A stretch of 64,000 nt of DNA from Candidatus Intricatilinea gracilis (GTDB lineage Bacteria; Pseudomonadota; Gammaproteobacteria; Burkholderiales; Burkholderiaceae_C). The notes under the pieces were generated by a model that was not told the origin of the DNA, ran no database searches, and worked only from the letters and a program-made list of their open reading frames with translations. The position numbers and the translations under genes were made by a program. Each line of letters begins with the position of its first letter. The first letter of the stretch is position 1. Of this stretch, positions 28,870 through 39,300 are shown one piece after another. The stretch is taken from contig JADJDQ010000002.1 of the NCBI GenBank assembly GCA_016702605.1, forward strand, positions 393,001 to 457,000, given 5' to 3'.

Positions 28870-29670
28870 ATGAAACATGATCCCAATGCCCTCGAGCGCG
28901 CATTACGTCTGGCCGCAAAGGACGCCGCCAACCGACCGGACTTCTATCGCCTGCTGCTCCAGTCCCAGGTTTTCGTCGTTGGTGATGCCGCGGAAACCGA
29001 AGATGGCGATCGAAGGATGGACGGCGGCGAGAGTGTTTCCATTCAGCAGTGGGATCAGCCCGACGGCACCTCGGTGATCCCGTTCTTCACGTCACCAGCA
29101 GCAGTCGAACAAGCGATCGAGGGTGAGGCGAGTTGTCTTTGCCTGCCGGCACGTGATTTGTTCGAGCGCACGCGCGGCTCGACGCTCGTGCTCAATCCCA
29201 ACCACGAGTACGGCAAGCAGTTCAGTCCGCAGGATATCGACGCGCTGCTGGCCGGAGGCATACCCAGCTCAGCGCAGATGCGCCCGGCGCAAGACGAAAC
29301 CGACGTCACCATCGGTCAGCCCGAGAACTACCCGACGGGCATGGTCGATGCGCTCATCACGTTTTTCGCCAAACGCGCTCAGGTCAAGGCGGCCTTTCTG
29401 GCACAACTGAAGCACCACCCCTCAACCGGCGAGAAATCTCGTCTGATCGTGGGTATCCACGCCGAAGGTGATTTCGATCACCTCGCCACGGAGGTCGCCG
29501 CGGTCATTGCCGACACAGGCCCGCGCGACGAACTGATCAATCTGTATCGCGTCGCTCCCGGCGAAGAAGGCATTGCCGCCGCACTCTTCGAGCACTTCGA
29601 GCCGTTCTACGACATCAGCTGGGGTTCGCGATTGAGCAGCACCAGCACATTCGAGGGCGGGCACGCCTGA
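28870..29670 (+). CDS. SseB-like protein (enhanced serine sensitivity family)
   Basis: 266 aa, with AGGAG six bases before the ATG at 28870. The N-terminal SseB domain includes ALRLAAKDAANRPDFYRLLLQSQVFV, then TSVIPFFTSPAAVEQ and LNPNHEYGKQFSPQDIDALLAGG. The C-terminal SseB_C domain (VKAAFLAQLKHHPSTGEKSRLIVGIHAEGDFDHLATEVAAVI) completes the two-domain form. In E. coli, sseB overexpression causes serine sensitivity linked to rhodanese SseA. The biochemical role is unknown. It is a single gene here. Confidence 0.85.
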   Translation: MKHDPNALERALRLAAKDAANRPDFYRLLLQSQVFVVGDAAETEDGDRRMDGGESVSIQQWDQPDGTSVIPFFTSPAAVEQAIEGEASCLCLPARDLFERTRGSTLVLNPNHEYGKQFSPQDIDALLAGGIPSSAQMRPAQDETDVTIGQPENYPTGMVDALITFFAKRAQVKAAFLAQLKHHPSTGEKSRLIVGIHAEGDFDHLATEVAAVIADTGPRDELINLYRVAPGEEGIAAALFEHFEPFYDISWGSRLSSTSTFEGGHA

Positions 29671-29705
29671 TTCGACGACACACCATTGGGTCGTCACACC
29701 AGCCA

Positions 29706-30365
29706 CTATTTCCCTGCTATCGCCAGCTGCTTCTCGATCGCCGCCACCAGCTTCTTGTCGTTCGGGCCGGTCATGCTCGAGTAGCTGTCGATCACCTGGC
29801 CGTCGCGGCCGATCAGGTATTTGTAGAAATTCCAGCGCGGCACCTGACCGGACTTGTCGGCCAGTTGTTTGTAGAAGGGCGCAGCCTGCGGGCCCTTCAC
29901 GCTGGTCTTGATGAACATCGGGAACTTGACGGCGTAGGTGTTGAAGCAGAAATCGGCGATCTGCTTGTTGTCGCCAGTCTCCTGGTTGAAGTCGTTGGAC
30001 GGGAAACCCAGCACGACCAGGCCCTTGTCCTTGTAGCGCGCGTAGAGTTTTTCCAGGCCTTCGTACTGGCCGGTGAAGCCGCAAAAGCTCGCGGTGTTGA
30101 CCACCAGCAGCACACGCCCGGCGTACTGGCACAGCGACTGGTTCTTCTCGTCCTGCAGGCGCGGGATGGTGTGGTTGAGCAGGGCCGGGCAGGCGTTTGC
30201 CGCAGGAGGCGTCTGGGCGGCAGCAGCGGCGGCAGCCGTGCCGGCCCCGGTGGCTGCGGGTGTGGCGGCACGGACGCCAGGCACGAAGAGTGTGGCGCCG
30301 AGTACCAGCAGGGCGGCCAGGGTGGACGCTCGGGCGGGTTGGTGGGCGTGGGCAGCATTCATCAT
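29706..30365 (-). CDS. Exported glutathione peroxidase-like thiol peroxidase
   Basis: 219 aa from the start at 30365 (GGAG upstream). A signal peptide (LAALLVLGATLFVPGVRA) and an Ala-rich spacer precede the GPx domain. The active site NTASFCGFTGQYEGLEKLYARY has Cys in place of Sec. The second GPx motif is LGFPSNDFNQETGD, and the C-terminal WNFYKYLIGRDGQV keeps the catalytic Trp-Asn-Phe. GPx enzymes reduce hydrogen peroxide or lipid peroxides with thioredoxin or glutathione. The signal peptide places this one in the periplasm. Confidence 0.9.
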   Translation of the reverse strand: MMNAAHAHQPARASTLAALLVLGATLFVPGVRAATPAATGAGTAAAAAAAQTPPAANACPALLNHTIPRLQDEKNQSLCQYAGRVLLVVNTASFCGFTGQYEGLEKLYARYKDKGLVVLGFPSNDFNQETGDNKQIADFCFNTYAVKFPMFIKTSVKGPQAAPFYKQLADKSGQVPRWNFYKYLIGRDGQVIDSYSSMTGPNDKKLVAAIEKQLAIAGK

Positions 30366-30477
30366 CGGCAGACTCCGGCTAGGAAAGATTCGGACCGCTT
30401 CATTGTCGTCACTGCGCTGCAACCCTGCCGGGCGGCGGCCATGGCCAGCAAGGCGAGGCGCGCCGACAATGCGGCGC

Positions 30478-30705
30478 ATGAAAAAGATGACCCGCATCGA
30501 AGTGCTGCGCTACAAGTCGGCATTCAACGCACATGGCGCGATCGAGATCGGCTTCGACGCCAACTTCGTGGCCGAAACCCCGCGCGAGGACCGCGAACCC
30601 GCCCACGTGCTGAGCATGGGCGAGCCCGAGGCGCGATCGCTGATGATGCTGCTCAAGGCGCAGCTGGCCGAGTTCGACAAACGCAAGGCGCGCAGCCAGC
30701 GTTGA
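30478..30705 (+). CDS. Small hypothetical protein
   Basis: 75 aa. It begins MKKMTRIEVLRYKSAFNAHGAIEIGFDANFV and ends in a charged helix (MMLLKAQLAEFDKRKARSQR). ATGs at 30469 and 30487 are alternatives, and there is no strong ribosome binding site. Its charged, non-repetitive composition is unlike a shadow frame, and it fills the space between two minus-strand genes. I do not recognise the family. Confidence 0.5.
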   Translation: MKKMTRIEVLRYKSAFNAHGAIEIGFDANFVAETPREDREPAHVLSMGEPEARSLMMLLKAQLAEFDKRKARSQR

Positions 30706-30716
30706 GGAAACCGACG

Positions 30717-31319
30717 TCAGGCTTCGAAAGGCCCTGCACTGGCAGGTGATCCAAGCGCCTTGTGCAGCACCCGGTTGCCGAAGGACTGCGACTGCATCGT
30801 GTAGCTCGTATGGCCGACGTCCGAGTAGCCGAGCCTGTCGTAGAAGCCAAGCGCGCGGGTATTGTTCTCCCATACCGTAAGCCATAGCCCACCTGCGCCA
30901 GCTTGCCTGCCAGTGACCTCGGCCTGGTTGATCAGCTTGCGCCCGATACCCGTGCCTTGCCAGCGCGGTTGAACGTAGAGACGGATGAGTTCCGCGCCCT
31001 GAATACCCGCAATGGGTGAAGACAGGCTTTCGGAAAGAACCTCGGCGAAACCCAGCAGCCCGACGCCCAGGGTTGCCAGCACAAAGGTTCTGCCAGGATC
31101 CTGCAAACGTTGTTCGAACTTCTCGCGGCTGTACTGCGACAAGGCTTCACTGGCCAGGTCAGGCCGCACGCCGTCGGTGGCATAGGTATCCAGAAAGACC
31201 TGAATCGCCAGCGCCGTGATGGGCTCGGCGTCGGCCAGCGTGGCAACACGACAGGTCGCGCGAGAGTTCGCCAGGGCCACGTCCTGCTCGCTGTGTCCGC
31301 CGGCGGTAAGTCGATCCAT
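30717..31319 (-). CDS. GNAT N-acetyltransferase
   Basis: 200 aa with the start at 31319; an ATG 3 codons earlier is possible. The acetyl-CoA motif is ELIRLYVQPRWQGTGIGRKLINQAEV, with the Q/R-x-x-G-x-G/A loop QGTGIG, and the C-terminal GNAT pattern is LWLTVWENNTRALGFYDRLGYSDVG. This is a general GNAT of unknown substrate. It is divergent from the M20 peptidase gene, whose 5' region overlaps the promoter area. Confidence 0.85.
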   Translation of the reverse strand: MDRLTAGGHSEQDVALANSRATCRVATLADAEPITALAIQVFLDTYATDGVRPDLASEALSQYSREKFEQRLQDPGRTFVLATLGVGLLGFAEVLSESLSSPIAGIQGAELIRLYVQPRWQGTGIGRKLINQAEVTGRQAGAGGLWLTVWENNTRALGFYDRLGYSDVGHTSYTMQSQSFGNRVLHKALGSPASAGPFEA

Positions 31320-31382
31320 GCGCTGCATCGTATTCGAGCCGCCCCTATCATGGCGCCCCACCCCGCTCGGAGCCTGCCCGCC

Positions 31383-32873
31383 ATGAACGCACCCGACAAA
31401 CTCGCTCGACTCGATCGCCCCGATGCGGCCGATCTCGGTCGTTTTGCCGAGCTGGCCTGGGATGAACGCCTGCTGCCCGAGTTGCGCGACTACATCGCGG
31501 TGCCGGCCAAGAGCCCGATGTTCGAAGCCGACTGGGTGGCGCACGGCAACATCGAGCAGGTAGTGCAGCGCGCGGCAACATGGGTCGAGGCGCGCAAGGT
31601 GCCGGGCCTGACGCTCGAGGTGGTGCGCCTGCACGACGCCGCAGGCAAACCGCGCACGCCGGTGATCTTCTTCGAGGTGGCGGCCACACGAGCACAGAAC
31701 ACGCAGACCGTGCTGATCTATGGCCACCTCGACAAACAACCCGAGTTCGAAGGCTGGCGCAGCGACCTGGGGCCTTGGCAACCCGTGTTGAAGGACGGCC
31801 TGCTCTACGGCCGCGGCGGCGCGGACGACGGCTACGCGATCTATTCGGCCATCAGCGCGATCGAGGCGCTGAAGGCGCAGGGTGCCGAGCACCCGCGCAT
31901 CGTCGGCCTGATCGAGACGAGCGAAGAAAGTGGCTCGCCCGATCTGCCAGCCTATCTGGACGCACTGGGCACGCGCCTGGGCGATGTGAGTCTGGTGGTG
32001 TGCCTGGACTCGGGTGCGGGCAACTACGACCAGCTGTGGCTGACGACCTCGCTGCGTGGCAATGTGACCGGCTCGCTGCGCGTCGAGATCCTGACCGAAG
32101 GCATTCACTCGGGTGACGCCAGCGGACTGGTGCCGTCGAGTTTTCGCATCCTGCGCCATGTGCTCGATCGACTGGAAGACAGCACCACCGGCCGCCTGTT
32201 GCCCGCCCATCTGCACTGCGTGATCCCGGCCGACCGGGTGGCGCAGGCACGCGCCACCGCCGCCATCCTGGGCGACGAGGTGACGAAGCGTTACCCCTGG
32301 TCCTGCGGCTTAGACGGCGCCTTGTCGCTGCCCACCACCAGCGACAACACCGAAGCGCTGCTCAACCGCACCTGGCGGCCCACACTCAGCGTGACGGGGG
32401 TGGATGGTTTTCCGCCCATCGGCAGCGCCGGCAATGTGCTGCGACCGTACAGCGCCTTCAAGCTCTCGCTGCGGCTGCCGCCGCTGGTGGACGGGCCAAG
32501 CGCCGCACTCGAACTCAAGCGCCTGCTCGAAGACAACGCGCCGTACAACGCGCGAGTCACCTTCGTGCCCGACGGCCGTGCCGGTGCCGAAGGCGCCACC
32601 GGCTGGAACGCGCCGAGCCTGGCGCCGTGGCTCGACCAGGCGCTCAACGCCGCGTCACAGGCGCACTGGGGCGCACCGCTGGGCTACATCGGCCAGGGCG
32701 GCACGATCCCGCTGATGAACATGCTCGAAAAGGGTTTCCCGGCGGCGCAGATGATGGTCTGCGGCGTGCTCGGCCCCAAGAGCAACGCCCATGGGCCGAA
32801 CGAGTTCCTGCACGTGCCCTATGCCAAACGCCTCACCGCGGCGGTGGCAGGGGTGATCGCGGCACACCCCTGA
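31383..32873 (+). CDS. M20-family metallopeptidase
   Basis: 496 aa, with GGAG upstream of the ATG at 31383. Metal-site motifs are YGHLDKQPEF (first His-Asp), YGRGGADDGYA (bridging Asp), ETSEESGSPDL (catalytic Glu pair) and CLDSGAGNYDQLWL (Asp), with a last His in KSNAHGPNEF. The dimerisation (lid) domain lies between about residues 225 and 360. This pattern fits dipeptidase/CNDP-like M20 enzymes rather than succinyl-diaminopimelate desuccinylase. No signal peptide is present, so it is likely cytoplasmic peptide turnover. Confidence 0.9.
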   Translation: MNAPDKLARLDRPDAADLGRFAELAWDERLLPELRDYIAVPAKSPMFEADWVAHGNIEQVVQRAATWVEARKVPGLTLEVVRLHDAAGKPRTPVIFFEVAATRAQNTQTVLIYGHLDKQPEFEGWRSDLGPWQPVLKDGLLYGRGGADDGYAIYSAISAIEALKAQGAEHPRIVGLIETSEESGSPDLPAYLDALGTRLGDVSLVVCLDSGAGNYDQLWLTTSLRGNVTGSLRVEILTEGIHSGDASGLVPSSFRILRHVLDRLEDSTTGRLLPAHLHCVIPADRVAQARATAAILGDEVTKRYPWSCGLDGALSLPTTSDNTEALLNRTWRPTLSVTGVDGFPPIGSAGNVLRPYSAFKLSLRLPPLVDGPSAALELKRLLEDNAPYNARVTFVPDGRAGAEGATGWNAPSLAPWLDQALNAASQAHWGAPLGYIGQGGTIPLMNMLEKGFPAAQMMVCGVLGPKSNAHGPNEFLHVPYAKRLTAAVAGVIAAHP

Positions 32874-32990
32874 TCGTGGCAGGCCAACCCAGGGGGCTCG
32901 ATCGATGAGCTTGCCTGGCGAGGCACATGAGGCCGAGTCGGGCCGGGCCACCTTGTCTGTGCTGTCGACGTATCTGGCTGGGGGGGCCGG

Positions 32991-33839
32991 TCAGCGCCGC
33001 CGCCACACAAGCACGCCCGATCTCCGTCGGGCCGGTCTCGCATAAAGCGACGCCTGATGATGTTCGCGCGCCCGCAACCAGTGGCTGATGACGGCGGCGC
33101 TGGCACGGGCTGCCACCACCTCGACAAACCGCAGGAAGTCGACATGCGCACTGTCGTCGGCACGGTCGGACACGGTGCGTATCACGGCGAACGGCAGGTC
33201 CAGGTCGTGGCAGACCTGGGCCAGCGCGGCACCTTCCATTTCCACCGCCAGGGCATCAGGCAGTTCGGCGCGCAGGGCCTGGCTGGCGCTGGCGCTGGCG
33301 ATGAACTGGTCGCCGCTGACGATGAGGCCGCGGTGCAGGCGCGGTGCCGTCACGGCGAGTTCGGCCGCCTCGGCACCGAAGGCAGCGTGCGGGTCGACCA
33401 ACACGGCCTCGGCGGCCTGGCCGAGTTGGCGCGTCAGATCGGCGTCCACGGCGAAACGGCTCTTGCCGGTCAGCGGCACGACATGGCGCGCAAACAGCGG
33501 GCTGGCATCCATGTCGTGCTGCAGCAGTTCGTCGGCCAGCACGAGGTCACCTACTTTCACGTTGCCGTGCAGCCCGCCGGCCACACCGGTGAAGACGATG
33601 CGGCTCACGCCGTACCGTTCGGCCAGCAGCGCCGTGGTGGCCGCGGCTGCCACCTTGCCGATGCCGCACAACACCAGCACCAGCGGCTGGCCATGCAGCG
33701 CGCCGAGGTGGAAATCGCGCCCGGCGTGGCGCTCGGTGTGTTCGTGGTCGAGCAGCGCCAGCACGGCGGCCAGCTCCTGCGCCATGGCGGCCACCACGGC
33801 GATACGCGGCGGCGAGATGAGTTGAGGTGCGCCAGTCAT
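32991..33839 (-). CDS. 5'-methylthioadenosine/S-adenosylhomocysteine nucleosidase family
   Basis: 282 aa from the start at 33839, which overlaps the previous gene's stop as ATGA. Family motifs are VVAAMAQELAAV (catalytic Glu near the N-terminus), LVLCGIGKVAAAATTALLAE, VFTGVAGGLHGNVKVGDLVLAD and EMEGAALAQVCHDLDLPFAVIRTVSDRADDSAH, with the nucleoside-contacting Glu and the catalytic Asp. It hydrolyses MTA or SAH to adenine plus the thioribose compound. It is somewhat longer than E. coli MtnN (about 230 aa) because of a basic C-terminal extension. Confidence 0.9.
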   Translation of the reverse strand: MTGAPQLISPPRIAVVAAMAQELAAVLALLDHEHTERHAGRDFHLGALHGQPLVLVLCGIGKVAAAATTALLAERYGVSRIVFTGVAGGLHGNVKVGDLVLADELLQHDMDASPLFARHVVPLTGKSRFAVDADLTRQLGQAAEAVLVDPHAAFGAEAAELAVTAPRLHRGLIVSGDQFIASASASQALRAELPDALAVEMEGAALAQVCHDLDLPFAVIRTVSDRADDSAHVDFLRFVEVVAARASAAVISHWLRAREHHQASLYARPARRRSGVLVWRRR

Positions 33840-34283
33840 CGGATGAACCCCAGCGCCCGTGCCACCAGTTGCGCCGCGGTGGCACCACGGGTCTCGTGCA
33901 CCACGTCGATGAAGCGTTTGGCCACGTCGGTGAGCTCGGGCAGGCCGGTGGCACGTTCGATGTCGAGCGAGAAGCGGTAACCCTTGAACAAGCCGAGTTG
34001 TTCGCGGATCAGCCCGTTGAGGCTGTCGTACAACTCGGCGTAGCTGAGGTTGGAGACGAACTCGGGGGGCGGCCTCGGGCAGGGGCGCAACTTCGATCAG
34101 GCCGGCGCGTATCAACACGACCAGGTCGGTCTCGGTCGCACCGAGCAACATGTTGAGCCAGTGATGTGCCGGTTGCGAGGGTTCGATGATCAGCAGCAGG
34201 TTGCGCGCAGTGCGCGACAGTGGCAGCGTGCGATCACGAATCTCGGCCCGGCCGATGACGGTCTTGCGGTAGCTGCGCAGCAT
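33836..34283 (-). pseudogene. Conserved hypothetical gene with single-base frameshift
   Basis: The minus-strand frame starts at 34283 (MLRSYRKTVIGRAEIRDRTLPLSRTARNLLLII...) and reads well to EVAPLPEAA, then turns into Arg-rich out-of-frame sequence. The next frame takes over with PEFVSNLSYAELYDSLNGLIREQLGLFKGYRFSLDIERATGL and ends at 33836. The span is 3n+1, and removing one base from the run of six G at 34064-34069 joins the two parts. The 3' end overlaps the nucleosidase start by 4 bases, which supports this frame as authentic. The function is unknown. The indel may be real or a homopolymer error. Confidence 0.75.
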
Positions 34284-34389
34284 GAGTCAGGAAGTCTGAG
34301 GTAGTGCCCGCCGAGCCTGGGCCTCGGTGGGGTCGCGAATGAAACCAGCGGTAAACACGCAAGGTGTACGCCCGCCGGGTGACGACCGT

Positions 34390-36066
34390 CTATGTCTTGT
34401 CGCGCAGTTCGCGGCGCAGCACCTTGCCCACCGGCGTCTTGGGCAGATCGGTACGGAACTCGATGGTGCGAGGGCGCTTGTAGCCGGTGAGATTCTGCTC
34501 GCAATAGGCGCGCACCTCGGCTTCACTGAGCGCCGGGTTGGAGCGCACCAGCACCACCTTGACCGCTTCACCGGTCTTGGAGTCGGGCACACCGACCGCC
34601 GCACATTCGAGCACACCTGGCATCTGCGTCAGCACATCCTCGATTTCGTTGGGATAGACGTTGAAACCCGAGACCAGGATCATGTCCTTCTTGCGGTCGA
34701 CGATCCTGAAATAACCCTTGTCGTCGACGGTGCCGATGTCACCGCTGCGAAACCAGCCGTCGGCCGTCATGACCTTGGCGGTCTCGTCGGGCCGCTGCCA
34801 GTAGCCGGCCATCACCTGCGGACCGCGGATGGCGATCTCGCCGCTCTGGCCGGCGCCGACCTCGTGGCCGGCATCGTCGAGCAGGGCCATCTCGGTGTTG
34901 GGCAGCGGCAGGCCGATCGAGCCGGTGAAGGCCTGGTTGTCGGTGGGGTTGCAACTGGCGCTGGGCGAGGTTTCCGACAGGCCGTAACCCTCGCAGATGG
35001 GGCAACGGGTCTTGTCCAGCCACAGCTTGGCGGTGGCCTGTTGCACCGCCATGCCGCCACCGACCGAGATCACCAGGTGGCTCCAGTCCACCGTGTTGAA
35101 CTGCGGGTGATGGGCGATGGCCTGGAACAGCGTGTTCACCGCCGGAAAGCTGTGAAACGTCTGCCCCGCCAGCGCCTTGAACAGCGCCGGCAGGTCACGC
35201 GGGTTGGGGATGAGGATGTTGCACGCGCCGATGCGCAGCCCCAGCATCATGTTGGTGTTGAAACCGAAGATGTGATACAGCGGCAGCGCACACACCTGGG
35301 TGACCTGCTCACCGGCCGGGATCTTCTTGAGTGCCGGCTGGAACCAGGCTTCGGACTGCAGCACATTGGCCACCAGGTTGCGATGCAGCAGCACCGCGCC
35401 CTTGCTCACGCCCGTGGTGCCACCGGTGTACTGCAGCACGGCGATGTCGTCCGGACCGGGTGCGGCTTGTTTGTAGCTGCGCTGGCGGCCGTCGGCCAGC
35501 ACATCGTTGAAGCGCAGGGCGCCGGGCAGGTCGAACTCGGGCACGAGTTTCTTGACCTTGCGCACCACCAGATTCACCACCAAGCGCTTGAGCGGGCTGA
35601 GCATGTCGCCCAGCGAAGCCAACACCACCCCGCGCAGTTGCGGCAGATGGGCGCGTACCTTCTGCAGCGTGCCGGCAAAGTTCTCGAGGATGAAAATGGC
35701 CTTGGCACCTGAGTCCTTGAGCTGGTGCTCGAGTTCACGCGGCGTGTACAGCGGGTTGACGTTGACCACCACATAACCGGCTCGCAGGATGGCCGCCACC
35801 GCCACCGGGTACTGCGGCACGTTGGGCATCATGATGGCGACACGGTCGCCGCGGGCCAGGCCCTGGGCCTGCAACCACGCGGCCACGGCACGTGACTGTT
35901 GTTCGATGGCGGCAAAGCTGTAGCCCTGCCCCATGTAGCGGTAAGCCGTGCGACCTTGGTACTTGCTGAAGCTCTCCTCGATCAGCGCGACCAGCGAGGG
36001 GTAACGCGCCACGTCGATCTGACCTGGCACGCCGGCCGGGTACTGCTTGAGCCAAATCTTCTCCAT
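34390..36066 (-). CDS. fadD: Long-chain-fatty-acid--CoA ligase (FadD type)
   Basis: 558 aa. The AMP-binding motif is LQYTGGTTGVSKGAVLLHRNL, then ICEGYGLSETSPSASCNP (A5 motif) and GDIGTVDDKGYFRIVDRKKDMILVSGFNVYPNEIEDVL (A7-A8). The C-terminal Lys-containing TPVGKVLRREL is the A10 motif. It activates long-chain fatty acids to acyl-CoA at the inner membrane. The start MEKIWLKQYPAGVP is the usual FadD beginning. FadD is the best call, but other acyl-CoA ligases share these motifs. It is divergent from the M1 peptidase gene. Confidence 0.9.
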   Translation of the reverse strand: MEKIWLKQYPAGVPGQIDVARYPSLVALIEESFSKYQGRTAYRYMGQGYSFAAIEQQSRAVAAWLQAQGLARGDRVAIMMPNVPQYPVAVAAILRAGYVVVNVNPLYTPRELEHQLKDSGAKAIFILENFAGTLQKVRAHLPQLRGVVLASLGDMLSPLKRLVVNLVVRKVKKLVPEFDLPGALRFNDVLADGRQRSYKQAAPGPDDIAVLQYTGGTTGVSKGAVLLHRNLVANVLQSEAWFQPALKKIPAGEQVTQVCALPLYHIFGFNTNMMLGLRIGACNILIPNPRDLPALFKALAGQTFHSFPAVNTLFQAIAHHPQFNTVDWSHLVISVGGGMAVQQATAKLWLDKTRCPICEGYGLSETSPSASCNPTDNQAFTGSIGLPLPNTEMALLDDAGHEVGAGQSGEIAIRGPQVMAGYWQRPDETAKVMTADGWFRSGDIGTVDDKGYFRIVDRKKDMILVSGFNVYPNEIEDVLTQMPGVLECAAVGVPDSKTGEAVKVVLVRSNPALSEAEVRAYCEQNLTGYKRPRTIEFRTDLPKTPVGKVLRRELRDKT

Positions 36067-36375
36067 CCCAGGTTCTCCAGTGCCGAGTGATTGTGTTCGA
36101 CTTCTGCAAGATCGGGCATCGGGGGATTCGATAGCGCACCAGTCAGGTCAAGCGGCCTGCACCGTCTCAAGCCCAGGCAGCAGCCCTTGCCAGGTGGACG
36201 TCCGGCACGTGGCAGGCCATATGCAGAACATCTGGGGGAGCCGGCGCAGGATCCATGCAGGACGCGTGCAGCACATGTACGGCACGGCTATGCTCGGGCG
36301 CGCCGACCTTGTCCGCCACCCTCCTGCCGGTCGATCACCGCCGATCACGTGCCCGCTCTTCCTCCCATCGTTGCC
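36067..36375. other. Gene-free region between fadD and M1 peptidase
   Basis: About 310 bases between divergent genes, so it should hold promoters for both. An open frame runs through it into the peptidase but encodes unstructured Arg/Pro/Ser-rich sequence before the signal peptide, so I exclude it. I see no repeat or RNA. Confidence 0.45.
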
Positions 36376-39300
36376 ATGTCCGTGGCCCTGTGCCTGGCCT
36401 TGTTCGGCCTGACCTGGCCTGTCGATGCCCGTGCGGCAGACCACAGCGCCGCGGCCACGGCAGCCGCGGCACGACCCGGCACCTTGATGGCCGCGAATGC
36501 CGGCATGACACCGCTGGCGATGGAGATCTCGATCACGCCCCACTTCGACGCCGGGGGGGCCAGCAGCAGCTTCGACGCCCAGGCGCGTCTGACCCTGTCG
36601 ACCCGTGTGGTGCTGCGGTCGATCGAACTCCATGCGCTGGACCTGCAGGTGCACAGCGCCAGCATCGACGGTGTGGCCTTGCCCGCGCCCACCGTGCTGG
36701 CCCAACGCCAACGCATCAGGCTCGTGTTTGCCCGACCACTGGCCACCGGCCGGCACGAACTGCTGCTCAGGTACCGCGGCCGCATTGGCCAGGCACCACA
36801 GGGCCTGTACCGCATCGGTCTGCCGGAACGGCCGCACCAGCCCAAGGCGCGCACCGGCCGGGGGCAGATTCTGGCCACCCAGATGGAGCCGACCGATGCC
36901 CGCCGCCTCGCGCCCATGATCGACGAACCCGGCGTGCGCCTGCCCTACACACTGAACGTGACGGTGCCCGCCGGCCTGACCGTCGTGGCCAATACCGAGG
37001 TGGTGGAACGTGTCGAATTAACCGCACCGATCAGCGCGTCGGCGCGGTCCGGCGCAGGCGGCCCCTCCGGCATCACCATGGCGGCATCGACCATCGACGC
37101 GGCTTCAGGGCCACGCGCGCCGTCACGGCCCGAGCCACTCGTGACCTGGCGTTTTGCACCCACGCCGCCTATGCCGAGTTACCTCGTCGGCCTGTTCATC
37201 GGCGAGTTCGACCATGTCGAAGACGACAGCGCCAGGCCGCTACTGCGGGTCTACACCTTGCCCGGCAAACGCGAGCAAGGGCGCCTGGCGCTGCAACTGG
37301 CGCGTGAGCTGGTGACCTACTACGAGGACTATTTCGGCCAGCCCTATCCGCTGACCAAACTCGACCAGATCGCCCTGCCCGGCGGCTTCGAAGGTGGCAT
37401 GGAGAACTGGGGCGCCGTGGCGTACCACGAGTCGGCCCTGCTGTACGACCCGGCCAGCAGCCCGCCGGACCGCCACAAGCGCGTCTGGAACCTGGTGAGC
37501 CATGAACTGGCACATCAGTGGTTCGGCAACCTCGTCACCATGGCCTGGTGGGACGATCTGTGGCTCAACGAAGCCCTTGCCAACTGGATGGCCGCACGCG
37601 CCACCACGGCGCTCACCGGCGACGCTTCGGTCTGGCCCGCCACCCAGCCGCAGTTGCAGGCCACCATGGGCAGCGACGCACTGGACACGGCGCTGCCGGT
37701 GATCCGCCCGGTGACCGACGACCGGGCGGCGTTTTCGTCCTTCGACGACATCACCTACAACAAGGGCATGGCCGTGGTGCGGGCGCTCGAAACCCGCCTG
37801 GGCGCCGGGCCATTTCGTGACGGCCTGCGCCGCTACATGGCCACCCATCGGCTGGGCAATGCCAGCGCGGCCGACCTGTGGCAAGCCCTCGAAGCCACCA
37901 GTGGCCGCCCCGTTGCGCCGCTGGTCGATGCCTGGCTGCGCCGACCCGGCCTGCCCGAGGTGAGTGCACACGCACGCTGCATCGACCAGCAGACCCGTCT
38001 CGAGCTGACGCAGCGGCGGTTCATGCTCGACCCTGCCATGCCGGCCGGCGGCAAATCGCCGATGGTCTGGCCCCTCACGATCGGGCTCGGCCGTTTCGAC
38101 GAGCAGGGTGCGCTCATCGACCAACACAGGGTCGACTTCGATCGACCACAGCTGGCCCTTACGCTGCCGGGCTGCGGTGGCGCACTCAGCGTCAAGCTCG
38201 GCGGCGCAGGTTATTACCGCGTCGCCTACGGTTCGCCGCGATCCGGCGCGGGCCAGGGGGCGGCTGCACCCGACGAGATCGACCTGTTCGGCGCCTTGCA
38301 GGTCGCCCTGCCCAGGCTGCCGCTGGCTGATCGGGTCGACCTGATGGGTGACGCGTGGGCGCAGGTGCAGGCGGGCGCCCTGCCCGCGCCGCGCTGGATG
38401 GCCCTGGTGCAGGCGCTGGGCGACGACCCCTCACCAGCAGTCTGGCGAGTTGTCGTCGCCGGGCTGCGCAGCCTGGACCAGGCGCTCGAACAGGCAGGCC
38501 ATCCGGCGCTGGGCGACTGGCGGACCCGAGTCGCCGCCTTGCTGCGCCCGCACCTGCAGGCGTCGGCAGCGCAATCGCCGGCTAGCGAAGCATCGGTCGG
38601 CCTGCCGATCAGCCCTTCATTCGGCACAGCTGTCGGCTCAGTCGTCGGCCCGGTTGTCGGCACTGCAGTCGGCACAACACCCGGCGACGAGTTATCAGTC
38701 GCGCCGACAGACCGCCGCAGGCGCGAGGCCGCCGAGATCCACGAACTCGTGCTCGCAGAACTCGGCCGCATCGACGACAGGCCCAGCGTCGAGTGGGCCC
38801 GGGCCGAGTGGCTCAGACAAAGAGTCCGCGCCGACATGCCGGGGCCCGACGGTGCCGGTGCCGGTGCCGGTGCCTCGCCGCACAGCCCGCCAGTCAGTCC
38901 AGCGGTCGGCCCACTGCCTCACCCAGCGCCAAGACACACGCTCAGTCCGGCGCTGGTGGGCCTGATCGGCCGCCATGCGGATGCCGGGCAGTTCGAGCAA
39001 CTGCGCCGCCTGGCCGGCAACGAGGCCGACGCCCAGCACCGCTCGTTGCTATGGTCCGGCCTGGCCGGCAACCGTGAGCTCACGCTCGCCCGCCGGGCCA
39101 TGGCATTGGCTCGCTCGGAAGAAGTGCCACTCGCCGATGCGCCCTGGCTGCTGGAAGCAGCGGCCAATGCCGGCCACGTCGACGCGGCCTGGGCCGAACT
39201 GCGCACCCATCGAGCCGACCTGATGGCTGACCTGGCCGAGTGGGACCGCGCCGCCCTCGCCCCCGCCGTGCTGGCCAGCGCGACCAATGCGCGGCTGGCC

